From the NCBI GenBank assembly GCA_036381125.1, contig DASVDK010000246.1:1-11497 (forward strand): 11,497 nt of DNA, written 5' to 3'. The notes beneath the pieces are model-generated. The model made no database searches, was not told the DNA's origin, and saw only the letters and a list, made by a program, of their open reading frames with translations. Shown piece by piece: positions 1-10,136 of this stretch. Numbering within the stretch: the first letter of the stretch is position 1; each line of letters starts with the position of its first letter. Source of the DNA: DASVDK01 sp036381125 [NCBI: Thermodesulfobacteriota bacterium] (GTDB taxonomy: Bacteria; DASVDK01). Position numbers and translations under genes: made by a program.

Positions 1-43
1 CGCGCACCCGGCGCGCCCGTCGGCCCCTCGCCGGCCGTGGTCC

Positions 44-1912
<1,869 letters not shown>

Positions 1913-1927
1913 GCCCCCGATTCTAGC

Positions 1928-3985
1928 CTATTCGGCGCGGACGATGGGTACGAGGAGGGTGTCGCCGACGCGTACGGCCGACAGGTCGCGTCCTTCGTTC
2001 GCTTGCTCGAGGAGCCAGAACGGGATGCCGTTGGTCTCGGCGAGGCGCCAGGGGGTCTCGCCCGCCTCGAGGCGATGGGGCCTGGTGCCGACGACGTCGA
2101 GCGTCCGCTCGGCGCGAGCGCGCAGCTCCTCGTGATAGGCCCGGCGCCGCGCCTCGAAGGTCTCCGGGTCGACGCGCGCCGCCGAGACGCTCACGCTGCG
2201 ACCGACCCGCAGCACCTGGTCGGGCGCGAGGCCGTTGCGGGCGCGGAACGCGTCGATCGGCTCCTCGCTCCACGCGGCGAGCCGCCAGACGGTTTCGCCG
2301 CCGCGCACGACCGTGTGGAAGATCGGCTCCCCGGCGGACGAGACGGCGGGCTGCACGCGGGACCCCGGCTGCACCAGGCCGTCGTCCCCGGCCCCGGCGA
2401 CCGGAGCCGTCGCGTTCGCCTCGGCCGCCTCCACGGCCGCGTCGAGGAGCCGGTCGCCCGACGCCTCGGGCGGCCGCGCGGCGAGCGCACCGGCGGCCGG
2501 CTCGCCGTCGTCCGGCGACGCGGCGTCGCCGCCGCCGGCCAGGAAGAGGGCGAGCGCCTCCTCCTCGGCCGCCATGAGCTGCGCCCGATAGATCTCGGGG
2601 TCGAGGCGGGGAGCCGGCGGCGTCGGCGGCTCGGCGCGCGGCGCCGCCTCGGTACGGGCGACGGCGCGCGGGGTCGCGGTCGACCCGATGGCGGCGGCCC
2701 GCAGCGCAGGCGGCTCCACGACCGGCGCCGTGGCGGCGGCCACGGCGGCCCGCGGCCGCCAGCCGGGTCGCACCCGGAACTTCGCCGCCACGAGGCGCGC
2801 GCGGCGGTCGGCCGGCACGCGGATCGCGTACCCCTTCGGGAGCGCGTGCCGGCCGCGCAGGGCGCGCTCGGTGAGGCCGGGGTTGAGGGCGCGGATGGTC
2901 GCGAGGTCGACCTTCGCCCGGCGCGCGAGGTCGGACACCGTGGTGCGCCCCGGCATGGCGACGAGGTCGTAGAGGTAGGGCTCCTCCCGCTCGATCGAGC
3001 CGAAGTAGCGCGTCGCGTTGCGCTCGACGTGGAGCGCCGCCAGGAACTCCGCGTAGAAGTTGCGCGACGCGAAGCCGAACGCGGGCCCGCGGTATTCGCG
3101 GACGATGCGGCCGATGTCGCGCGAGCCGATCTCGGCGACGGCGCGCAGCATCCCGTACTTGCCGTGGTTGTAGGCCGTGATGGCCAGCGGCCAGGACTTC
3201 AGCGCGGCGTGGTTGTCGGCCAGCAGGCGCGCGGCCGCGCGGGCGGCGAGGATCGGGTCGTTGCGCTCGTCGACGAGGTGGTCGATCCTCAGGTACTGCC
3301 GGCCCGTCGACCGGATGAACTGCCAGACGCCCGACGCGCCGGCCGACGAGCGCGCGTCGAGGTCGAACATCGACTCGACGAAGGGCAGCCGCGTCAACTC
3401 GATCGGCACGCCCTCCTGCACGAAGACCTGCTCGATCTCGGGCAGGTAGCGCGACGCGACGCGCAGTCCCGCGACGAAGCGGTCCTTCTGACCGGTCTGG
3501 GCGCGCACCCGGTCGACCGCGTCGAGGAAGCGCGCGGCCGGGACCCGGCCGCCGTCGTCGGAGAAGAGCTCGAAGATGCGCCGCTGCTCGGCGGTGAGGC
3601 GCTCGGGGCGGTCGGCGTGGCGCGCGATGTCGCGCAGGAGGTTGCGGATCCGCTCCTTCTCGAGCTCCTCGGCGTTGGCGCGCGTGCTGCGGCGCTGCCA
3701 GTCGCTGAGCGGCGAGCGGGCCAGCTCCGAGAAGTCGAGGACGCCGTAGACGACGTCGAGCCGCTCGTTGTCGTGGATGATCGTCTGATCGCTCGTGTAT
3801 CGCGCGAAGACGTCGATCCAGAACGTGACCGCCGGCCGGATCTCGGAGGGGATCGGGAAGAGCTGCGCGGCCCGCGAGACCGCGGCCGCGGCCGGGCGGG
3901 GGGCGAGGAGGCAGGCCGCGAGCCAGGGGATCGCGAGGGCGAGCGCGAGGGCCGCACGCCTCAGGGGTGTTGCCGCGCTGCCCAT
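1928..3985 (-). CDS. mltD: MltD-like lytic transglycosylase with LysM repeats, predicted lipoprotein
   Basis: Membrane-bound lytic murein transglycosylases cut the MurNAc-GlcNAc bond of peptidoglycan, forming 1,6-anhydro ends. The 685-residue product starts with a lipoprotein-type signal (two Arg at 9-10, hydrophobic stretch, lipobox LAAC with Cys25), consistent with anchoring in the outer membrane like E. coli MltD. An uncharacterised N-terminal region (about 40-170) precedes the SLT domain (about 175-320), which shows the catalytic Glu in PFVES (E204), GASGVWQF at 216-223 and AYNHG at 271-275. LysM-like modules lie at about 341-390, 557-601 and 636-681; the first and second are separated by an Ala/Pro-rich, probably disordered linker (about 405-555). 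The start at 3985 was chosen because it begins the signal peptide directly and lies about 60 nt after a good promoter; AGGGAGA lies about 13 nt upstream. An in-frame ATG at 4027 is possible. The reading frame stays open far upstream, antisense-frame to trpS, but that extension is spurious. Confidence 0.93.
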   Translation of the reverse strand: MGSAATPLRRAALALALAIPWLAACLLAPRPAAAAVSRAAQLFPIPSEIRPAVTFWIDVFARYTSDQTIIHDNERLDVVYGVLDFSELARSPLSDWQRRSTRANAEELEKERIRNLLRDIARHADRPERLTAEQRRIFELFSDDGGRVPAARFLDAVDRVRAQTGQKDRFVAGLRVASRYLPEIEQVFVQEGVPIELTRLPFVESMFDLDARSSAGASGVWQFIRSTGRQYLRIDHLVDERNDPILAARAAARLLADNHAALKSWPLAITAYNHGKYGMLRAVAEIGSRDIGRIVREYRGPAFGFASRNFYAEFLAALHVERNATRYFGSIEREEPYLYDLVAMPGRTTVSDLARRAKVDLATIRALNPGLTERALRGRHALPKGYAIRVPADRRARLVAAKFRVRPGWRPRAAVAAATAPVVEPPALRAAAIGSTATPRAVARTEAAPRAEPPTPPAPRLDPEIYRAQLMAAEEEALALFLAGGGDAASPDDGEPAAGALAARPPEASGDRLLDAAVEAAEANATAPVAGAGDDGLVQPGSRVQPAVSSAGEPIFHTVVRGGETVWRLAAWSEEPIDAFRARNGLAPDQVLRVGRSVSVSAARVDPETFEARRRAYHEELRARAERTLDVVGTRPHRLEAGETPWRLAETNGIPFWLLEQANEGRDLSAVRVGDTLLVPIVRAE

Positions 3986-4052
3986 CTGTTCGATCGATCT
4001 CCCTGGCGTTGTCCGCGCCTGCGCCATGCCCGGCCCGCTGGAAATGGCGCGC

Positions 4053-4081
4053 AGACTACCCCAGGACGACGGACCCGTCAA
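4053..4081 (-). promoter_or_regulatory. sigma70-like promoter for mltD-ftsH
   Basis: On the minus strand a -35 box TTGACG (4076-4081, 5 of 6 consensus) is followed by an exact 17-bp spacer and a -10 box TAGTCT (4053-4058, first, second and last positions conserved). Transcription would start near 4046, about 60 nt before the mltD ATG at 3985. The placement in the gap between trpS and mltD suggests mltD-ftsH can be transcribed independently of trpS. The start site is inferred from the boxes alone. Confidence 0.6.
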
Positions 4082-4166
4082 GCGCCCGGACCCCCAGTGA
4101 TCAGGGCCTTGAGGCCCGGATTCGCTCGCGCGATCCACGTCACCTGCCGGGACCGGCCGGTGTCGG

Positions 4167-4185
4167 TGCCGGCGCGGCGCCGGCA
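4167..4185. repeat. 19-bp perfect inverted repeat between trpS and mltD
   Basis: The arms TGCCGGCGC and GCGCCGGCA are perfect 9-bp complements around one central base. It lies about 75 bp after the trpS stop codon, where a terminator or a protein-binding dyad could sit. There is no T-tract on either side, so it is not a standard intrinsic terminator, and the centre is too tight for the whole arm to pair in RNA. A smaller hairpin (GGGCC-TTGA-GGCCC) lies at 4104-4117. The rest of the 3986-4257 gap, apart from the mltD promoter, shows nothing recognisable. Confidence 0.4.
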
Positions 4186-4257
4186 GAGGAGATGGACATG
4201 TCCGCCGGTGTCGCGGTGTGGGGCTCGGGTCCCGTCTCGCGTCGCGTCCGGGCCCCT

Positions 4258-5461
<1,204 letters not shown>

Positions 5462-5509
5462 GGTCGTCTCGTTGGCCGACGGGTGGCCGGCAGCGCGTGC
5501 AACACCATC

Positions 5510-5544
5510 AGTCTACCACGTTGGTACGTCACCACGTTGGTACG
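5510..5544 (-). promoter_or_regulatory. candidate trpS promoter with two tandem operator-like dyads
   Basis: The 14-bp sequence ACCACGTTGGTACG (plus strand) occurs twice exactly, at 5515-5528 and 5531-5544, 16 bp apart. Each copy holds a dyad ACCA-CGT-TGGT; in the copy nearer trpS it extends to TACCA-CGT-TGGTA (5514-5526). On the minus strand a possible -10 box TAGACT (5510-5515) abuts this dyad, with no good -35 box 16-18 bp upstream. That pattern fits an operator overlapping a core promoter or an activator-dependent promoter. Initiation near 5503 would give about 42 nt before the leader ATG. The binding factor is unknown; no regulator gene is in the window. Confidence 0.5.
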
Positions 5545-5595
5545 CCCCGGGCCGCGTGGGCCTCGCGTTCGCCGTCGCCCCGTGCCGTGACACGT

Positions 5596-5619
5596 CTCCG
5601 CCGGACTCGAACCGCGGAG
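5596..5619 (-). other. hairpin downstream of dacB
   Basis: CTCCGC and GCGGAG form a perfect 6-bp stem around a 12-nt loop, 41 nt after the dacB stop codon. There is no T-tract, so termination by this hairpin alone is doubtful. The loop contains GGTTCGAGTCC on the minus strand, which resembles a tRNA T-loop, but no tRNA can be built around it. Confidence 0.3.
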
Positions 5620-5659
5620 GCGGAGGCGATTGACGCACGAGACGATTCGCGGACGGAGC

Positions 5660-7210
5660 CTAGCGCGCGGACCCCGTCAGGGCCTCGACGAAGCGCCGCT
5701 CGGCAGCCGCCACGCGGTCGATCGGCGCGAGCAGGTTGTTCGCGAAGAGGACGAAGGCGAGGAGCTCGCCCCTGGGCCCCTCGGCGTAGCCGGCGAGCGT
5801 GCGGACGCCGTTCAGGCTGCCGGTCTTCGCCCGCACCCGGCGCGCCGCGGGCGAGTCCGCGTATCGGCGCTGCACGGTGCCGTCCACGCCGAGGAGGCCG
5901 AAGCCTGCGGCGAACTCGGCGCGCGAGTCGAAGCGGCGCTCCATGGCCAGCAGGACGGCGACGAGGTCGGACGGCGAGAGGAGGTTCAGGCGGGAGAGCC
6001 CCGAGCCGTCGACGAGCACCGCCTCGGCCGGATCGGCGCCGGCCTCGCGCAGCACGTCGCGCAGCACGGCCAGGCCCGCCGCGCTGCCGGCCGGCCCCCC
6101 GGTGGCCTCGACGCCGAGCGTGCGGAGCACCATCTCCGCCATGAAGTTGTTGCTGAACTTGCCCATGTCGGCCAGCACGGCGCCGAGGGCGCGCGAGCGG
6201 TGGACCGCGAGCGGGACGGCGCTGCCGGGCGTCGGGCCTTCACCGATGCCGCCCCGGACGTCCACGCCCACCCCGACGAGCGCGTCGCGCACGGCCGTGG
6301 CGAGGTAGCGAGCCGGCCCCTCCACCCGCCGCACGACGCGCCTCGCCGGGGCGTCCTCGGGGAGCGTCCCCGAGACCAGCAGGACGGTGCTGTCCGGGTC
6401 GGCGGGGTCGGACAGCGCGGCGCCGACGGCGAGCGCGTAGGGCGTCCCGGCCGGGCCGGTCGTCGCGCGGTTGTCGACCCGGATGTAGCTCGTGAGCGGC
6501 TCGAGCGTCACGACGGGCGGGCTCCCCGCGGCGCCCGGCTGCACCGTCACCTCCACGGCGTTGAAGTTGAACGACGCGGCGCCGATGATCGGGCGGTAGG
6601 CCTCGGGCCCGTCGTAGAGCGCCCAGCCGGATGGCTCGCCCTCGGGCGGGAAGAGGCTGCCGTCGGCCACGACGCGGCCCTCGACGCGCGTCACGCCGGC
6701 GGCCCGCACGGTGGCCGCCAGCCGGAAGACCTGCTCCGCCACGAGCGAGGGATCGCCGCTGCCGCGGACGTAGAGGTCGCCGGCGAGGACGCCGTCCTCC
6801 AGGGCGCCGTCGCCGAGGATCGGCGTGAGCCACGCGTACTCGGGGCCGAGCCGCAGGAGCGCGGCCGCGGCCGTGACGAGCTTCAGCGTGGAGGCGGGGA
6901 CGAAGCGGGTGTCCGGTTGGCGGGCGAAGCGGACCCGGCCCGAGCGGACCTCCACGACGAGCGCCCCCACCTGGGCGCCCTTGAGCGCCGGGTCGGCCAG
7001 CGCCCTGTCGAGCGCGGCGGCGAGGCGGTCGGCCGGAGCGGCCCACGCGTGTGCGGCGTGCAGCGCCAGGCCGACGGCCAGTGCCGTCGCGAGGCCGAGA
7101 AGGGTCCGATGCGGCGTCCGCAAGGCGAGCCATCTTACCAGGGAGTATACTGACCCCGCTGGGTCGCGCGCCGCTCGCGACGCGGCCCCCGTCTCGGAGG
7201 GGTGGTGCAT
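5660..7210 (-). CDS. dacB: D-alanyl-D-alanine carboxypeptidase/endopeptidase (PBP4-type, peptidase S13)
   Basis: DacB trims the terminal D-Ala of peptidoglycan stem peptides and cleaves cross-links in the periplasm. The product (516 residues from the ATG at 7210) has the three penicillin-binding motifs: SxxK as STLK (107-110), SxN as SNN (353-355) and KTG (462-464). Family blocks YVRGSGDPSL (147-156) and DGSGLSR (401-407) are also present, and the long spacing between SxxK and SxN accommodates the inserted domains typical of S13. The start is uncertain. ATG at 7210 has GAGGGA 5 nt upstream but shares bases with the divergent tctC start codon and leaves an unusually long n-region. A TTG at 7123 would give a textbook 28-residue signal peptide ending in AWA. 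The gene is followed by the 379-bp trpS leader region, so trpS is probably transcribed separately. Confidence 0.95.
   Translation of the reverse strand: MHHPSETGAASRAARDPAGSVYSLVRWLALRTPHRTLLGLATALAVGLALHAAHAWAAPADRLAAALDRALADPALKGAQVGALVVEVRSGRVRFARQPDTRFVPASTLKLVTAAAALLRLGPEYAWLTPILGDGALEDGVLAGDLYVRGSGDPSLVAEQVFRLAATVRAAGVTRVEGRVVADGSLFPPEGEPSGWALYDGPEAYRPIIGAASFNFNAVEVTVQPGAAGSPPVVTLEPLTSYIRVDNRATTGPAGTPYALAVGAALSDPADPDSTVLLVSGTLPEDAPARRVVRRVEGPARYLATAVRDALVGVGVDVRGGIGEGPTPGSAVPLAVHRSRALGAVLADMGKFSNNFMAEMVLRTLGVEATGGPAGSAAGLAVLRDVLREAGADPAEAVLVDGSGLSRLNLLSPSDLVAVLLAMERRFDSRAEFAAGFGLLGVDGTVQRRYADSPAARRVRAKTGSLNGVRTLAGYAEGPRGELLAFVLFANNLLAPIDRVAAAERRFVEALTGSAR
7144..7165. promoter_or_regulatory. 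possible promoter and dyad between dacB and tctC
   Basis: AGTATACT (7144-7151) is a palindrome that supplies a TATACT -10-like box on both strands, the only AT-rich block nearby. No good -35 box is found at 16-18 bp on either strand. Immediately to the right, GACCC-CGCT-GGGTC (7152-7165) is a perfect 5-bp inverted repeat that could be an operator or a hairpin in the tctC 5' leader. Either divergent gene, or both, could use this element. Confidence 0.35.
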
Positions 7211-8183
7211 GCGCGTCCCTCGATCGCTCGTTCTCCTCGCCGCCGCCCTCGTCGGCCTGACCGTCCCATCCGGGGCTCAGGGGGCGGTTCCCGCCAGGCC
7301 GGGCGACTACCCGGATCGGCCGGTGCAGGTCATCGTGGCGTTCGGCGCCGGCGGCGGCACCGACGTCGCCGCGCGCACCGTCTTCCGGGCGGCCGAGCGA
7401 CTCTCCGGAGCCGCCTTCCCCGTGGTGAACCGCCCGGGGGCCTCGGGCGAGCTCGGCTGGACCGCCATCGCGACGGCCAGGCCGGACGGCTACACGATCG
7501 GGATGGTGAACCCGCCGGCGTTCGTCATCCTGCCGATCACGCGTCCGACCGCCAGGTACACCATCGACTCGTTCGACTACATCGCCAACATCGTCCGGGA
7601 CCCCGGTACGATCCTCGTTCGGGCGGACAGCCCGCTGAAGAACATGAAGGACCTCGTGGCGGCGGCGAAGAAGGCCGACGGCGCCTTCAGCATCGCCTAC
7701 TCGGGCCCCGGCACCGCCGAGGCGGTCGCCCTCGACCAGCTCGAGCGGAGTCAGGGGATCACCCTCAACAAGATCCCCTTCGACGGCACGGCCCCCTCGC
7801 TCACCGCCCTCATCGGCGGCAACGTCGACGCCATGTCGGCCAACATCAGCGAGCTGATCGGCCAGATCCGCCAGGGCCAGCTCCGCTCGCTCGGCGTGGC
7901 GGCGACCGAACGGGTCGACATGGTGCCCGACGTCCCGACCTGGCGCGAGCAGGGCATCGACATCCAACAGGTCGCCTACCGCGGCATCGCCGCGCCGAAA
8001 GGCCTGCCGCCCGAGCGGCTCGAGTACCTCGCGCAGCTCATCCGCGCGGTCGTCGAGGACCCGGAGTTCAGACGGCAGGCGGCGGAGCTGAGCCTGCCGC
8101 TCCACTACCTCGGGCCGAAGGAGTTTCGCGAGGCGATCGTCCAGATGCGGAACACGCTCCAGCCGGCGCTCGAGAAGAAGTAG
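7209..8183 (+). CDS. tctC: tripartite tricarboxylate transporter substrate-binding protein (TctC/Bug family)
   Basis: This is the periplasmic receptor of a TTT importer, which captures a carboxylate and delivers it to the TctAB membrane complex. The 324-residue protein has an N-terminal signal peptide (Arg at 2 and 5, hydrophobic 7-19, likely cleavage near residue 25). Family signatures follow: PVQVIVAFGAGGGTDVAAR (38-56), NRPGASGELG (74-83), ARPDGYTIG (90-98), GTAPSLTALIGGNVD (193-207) and a C-terminal RGIAAPKGLP (258-267). The start at 7209 is supported by GGAGGGG (7196-7202) six nt upstream. It is the first gene of tctC-tctB-tctA, and the next gene begins one base after its stop. The ligand cannot be told from sequence; Bug-family receptors bind varied organic acids. 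Confidence 0.95.
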   Translation: MRVPRSLVLLAAALVGLTVPSGAQGAVPARPGDYPDRPVQVIVAFGAGGGTDVAARTVFRAAERLSGAAFPVVNRPGASGELGWTAIATARPDGYTIGMVNPPAFVILPITRPTARYTIDSFDYIANIVRDPGTILVRADSPLKNMKDLVAAAKKADGAFSIAYSGPGTAEAVALDQLERSQGITLNKIPFDGTAPSLTALIGGNVDAMSANISELIGQIRQGQLRSLGVAATERVDMVPDVPTWREQGIDIQQVAYRGIAAPKGLPPERLEYLAQLIRAVVEDPEFRRQAAELSLPLHYLGPKEFREAIVQMRNTLQPALEKK

Positions 8184-8184
8184 C

Positions 8185-8652
8185 GTGCGCGCCCGCCTCT
8201 CGGGACGGGGGGACGCGGTCGCGGCAACGTTCATCGCCCTCGTCGGGCTCGCCGGCGCGGCGGGCGGCGTCTCGCTCGGCCTCTACTCGGGGCGCGCCCC
8301 GGGGCCCGGGCTGATCCCGCTCCTCGCCGGCGCCGCCGTGGCGGTCTCGGCGGGGGCGATCGCCCTGGCCGCGTGGGCGGGCCCCCCGCGGCCCGCTCCG
8401 CCGGCCACGCCGGAGGGCCTGCGCAGGGTCGTGATCGTCCTGCTCCTCATGGGCGCCTGGGTCGTGCTCCTCGAGCCGGCCGGCTACGTGGCGGCCACCG
8501 CGGCCCTCCTCGTCGCCCTGCTCCGCTTCGTGGAGCGGGTCCCCCTCCGGGTGACGCTCGCCGTGGCCCTCGCGACCGCCGGCGGCCTCGCCGCGCTCTT
8601 CGGCGGCGTCCTCGGCCTGCCGCTCGCCGCCTGGCCCGCATGGATCTCCTGA
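8185..8652 (+). CDS. tctB: tripartite tricarboxylate transporter small membrane subunit (TctB family)
   Basis: TctB is the small integral membrane subunit that pairs with TctA in TTT importers. The 155-residue product starts with GTG one base after the tctC stop and is almost wholly hydrophobic. Predicted membrane segments are at about 11-34, 42-65, 81-97, 99-115 and 121-145, with a short Pro-rich cytosolic or periplasmic loop at 66-79 (PPRPAPPATPEG). Sequence identity among TctB proteins is low, so the call rests mainly on size, hydrophobicity and position between tctC and tctA. The 3' end overlaps tctA by 13 bp, which suggests coupled translation. Confidence 0.88.
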   Translation: MRARLSGRGDAVAATFIALVGLAGAAGGVSLGLYSGRAPGPGLIPLLAGAAVAVSAGAIALAAWAGPPRPAPPATPEGLRRVVIVLLLMGAWVVLLEPAGYVAATAALLVALLRFVERVPLRVTLAVALATAGGLAALFGGVLGLPLAAWPAWIS

Positions 8653-10136
8653 CGAGCCTCGCCTACGGGTTCGGCGTGGTCTTCACGCCGGCCAACGTCC
8701 TCCTCGCGCTGGCCGGCTGCCTGGCCGGCACGCTGGTGGGGGTGCTGCCGGGCCTCGGGCCGACCGCCACCATCGCCGTCCTCCTGCCGCTCACGTTCGG
8801 GATGGACCCGGCCGGCGCCCTCATCATGCTGGCCGGCATCTACTACGGGGCGATGTACGGCGGCTCCACGACGTCGATCCTCCTGAACGTCCCGGGCGAG
8901 GCGGCGAGCGTGGCGACGACGCTCGACGGCTACGCGCTCGCCCGCCAGGGGCGCGCCGGCCCGGCGCTCGGCATCGCCGCCATCGGCAGCTTCTTCGCCG
9001 GCACCGTGAGCGCGGTGGCGCTCGCGCTGATGGGGCGGCCCCTCGCCGACGTCGCGGTCCGCTTCGGCCCGCCGGAGTACACGGCGCTCACGCTCCTCGC
9101 CCTCGGCACGATCGGCCTCACCGGCGGCGAGTCCGCCGTCCGGTCGTTCGCGATGGGCGCCCTGGGCCTCCTCCTCGCCACCGTCGGCACCGATCGGGTG
9201 GGGGGCGTCGAGCGCTTCACGTTCGGCGTCCCGTACCTCTACGAGGGGGTCGACTTCCTGCTCGTGATGCTGGCCTTCTTCGCGGTGACCGAGGTCCTTT
9301 CCACGCTGGCGCGCGGTGAGGAGGGCGCCTTCACGCCGCCGCCGCGGGGGCTGCGCAGCCTCTTGCCGACGGCCGACGACCTGCGGCGCTCCGCCTGGCC
9401 GATGGTCCGATCCGCGATCCTCGGCTTCGTGATCGGCGTCCTGCCGGGCGGCGGCGTCGTCACGGCCGCCTTCCTCGCCTACGCGATGGAGAAGCGCCTG
9501 GCCCGCGACCGCGGCCGCTGGGGGAAGGGGGCGATCGAAGGGGTGGCGGCGCCGGAGACCGCCAACAACGCCGCGGCCGGCGGCGCGCTGGTCCCGCTCC
9601 TCTCGCTCGGGATCCCCGGCTCCGGCTCGGCCGCCATGCTCCTGGGCGCCATGACGATCACCGGCGTGCAGGCGGGACCGCTCCTCTTCCAGCAGCGACC
9701 CGACGTGGCCTGGGGCCTCATCGCGAGCCTCTACCTCGGCAACGTGGTGCTGCTCGTCCTGAACCTCCCCCTCGTGCCGGTCTTCGCGAGCATCCTGCGC
9801 ACCCCGTACCGTATCCTCTACCCGATCGTCCTCGTCCTGTCGCTCACGGGGGCATACGTGACCCGCACGCAGCTCTTCGACCTCTGGCTCCTCCTGGCCT
9901 TTTCCGTCGCCGGCTTCCTCCTCGTGCGGCGGGGCTTCCCGCCGGCTCCCCTCGTGGTCGGTCTCGTGCTGGGCCCCCTCTTCGAGCAGTCGCTGCGGCA
10001 GTCGCTCCTCCTCGCCCGCGGCGACTGGGCCATCTTCGTGAGGCGCCCCTGGTCGGCCGCCTTCCTGGCCGGCTTCGTCCTGTCGCTCGCGGCCCCGCTC
10101 CTCCTCGGCGCCGTCCGTTGGCGGAGGCCGGCGTGA
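8640..10136 (+). CDS. tctA: tripartite tricarboxylate transporter large membrane subunit (TctA family)
   Basis: TctA is the large multi-spanning translocation subunit, powered by an ion gradient rather than ATP. The 498-residue length is normal for the family. Conserved blocks are GVLPGLGPTATIA (34-46), GIYYGAMYGGSTTSILLNVPGE (66-87), DGYALARQGRAGPALGIA (96-113), the second-half GVLPGGG (266-272), APETANNAAAGGALVPLLSLG (304-324) and IPGSGSAAMLLG (325-336). About ten to twelve hydrophobic helices are visible. The start ATG at 8640 lies inside the end of tctB, and the reading frame stays open further upstream only as a shadow of tctB. The stop overlaps the next gene's start as GTGA. Confidence 0.97.
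   Translation: MDLLTSLAYGFGVVFTPANVLLALAGCLAGTLVGVLPGLGPTATIAVLLPLTFGMDPAGALIMLAGIYYGAMYGGSTTSILLNVPGEAASVATTLDGYALARQGRAGPALGIAAIGSFFAGTVSAVALALMGRPLADVAVRFGPPEYTALTLLALGTIGLTGGESAVRSFAMGALGLLLATVGTDRVGGVERFTFGVPYLYEGVDFLLVMLAFFAVTEVLSTLARGEEGAFTPPPRGLRSLLPTADDLRRSAWPMVRSAILGFVIGVLPGGGVVTAAFLAYAMEKRLARDRGRWGKGAIEGVAAPETANNAAAGGALVPLLSLGIPGSGSAAMLLGAMTITGVQAGPLLFQQRPDVAWGLIASLYLGNVVLLVLNLPLVPVFASILRTPYRILYPIVLVLSLTGAYVTRTQLFDLWLLLAFSVAGFLLVRRGFPPAPLVVGLVLGPLFEQSLRQSLLLARGDWAIFVRRPWSAAFLAGFVLSLAAPLLLGAVRWRRPA

Noticed and set aside
1-43. Sequence after ftsH as a terminator.
   Set aside because: Only 43 bases are available, with GC-rich partial complementarity and no T-tract; nothing can be supported.
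4104-4185. Hairpins after trpS as a standard intrinsic terminator.
   Set aside because: Neither the 4104-4117 stem nor the 4167-4185 inverted repeat is followed by a T-tract on the minus strand.
5591-5670. GGTTCGAGTCC on the minus strand, resembling a tRNA T-arm and loop.
   Set aside because: The flanking bases give only three T-stem pairs, no matching 7-bp acceptor exists at tRNA distance, and a full tRNA would run into the dacB coding end. The segment instead forms a simple 6-bp hairpin.
6240-8234. A 664-codon minus-strand open frame spanning tctC and part of dacB.
   Set aside because: It overlaps two well supported genes in the wrong frame and shows only GC-driven composition.
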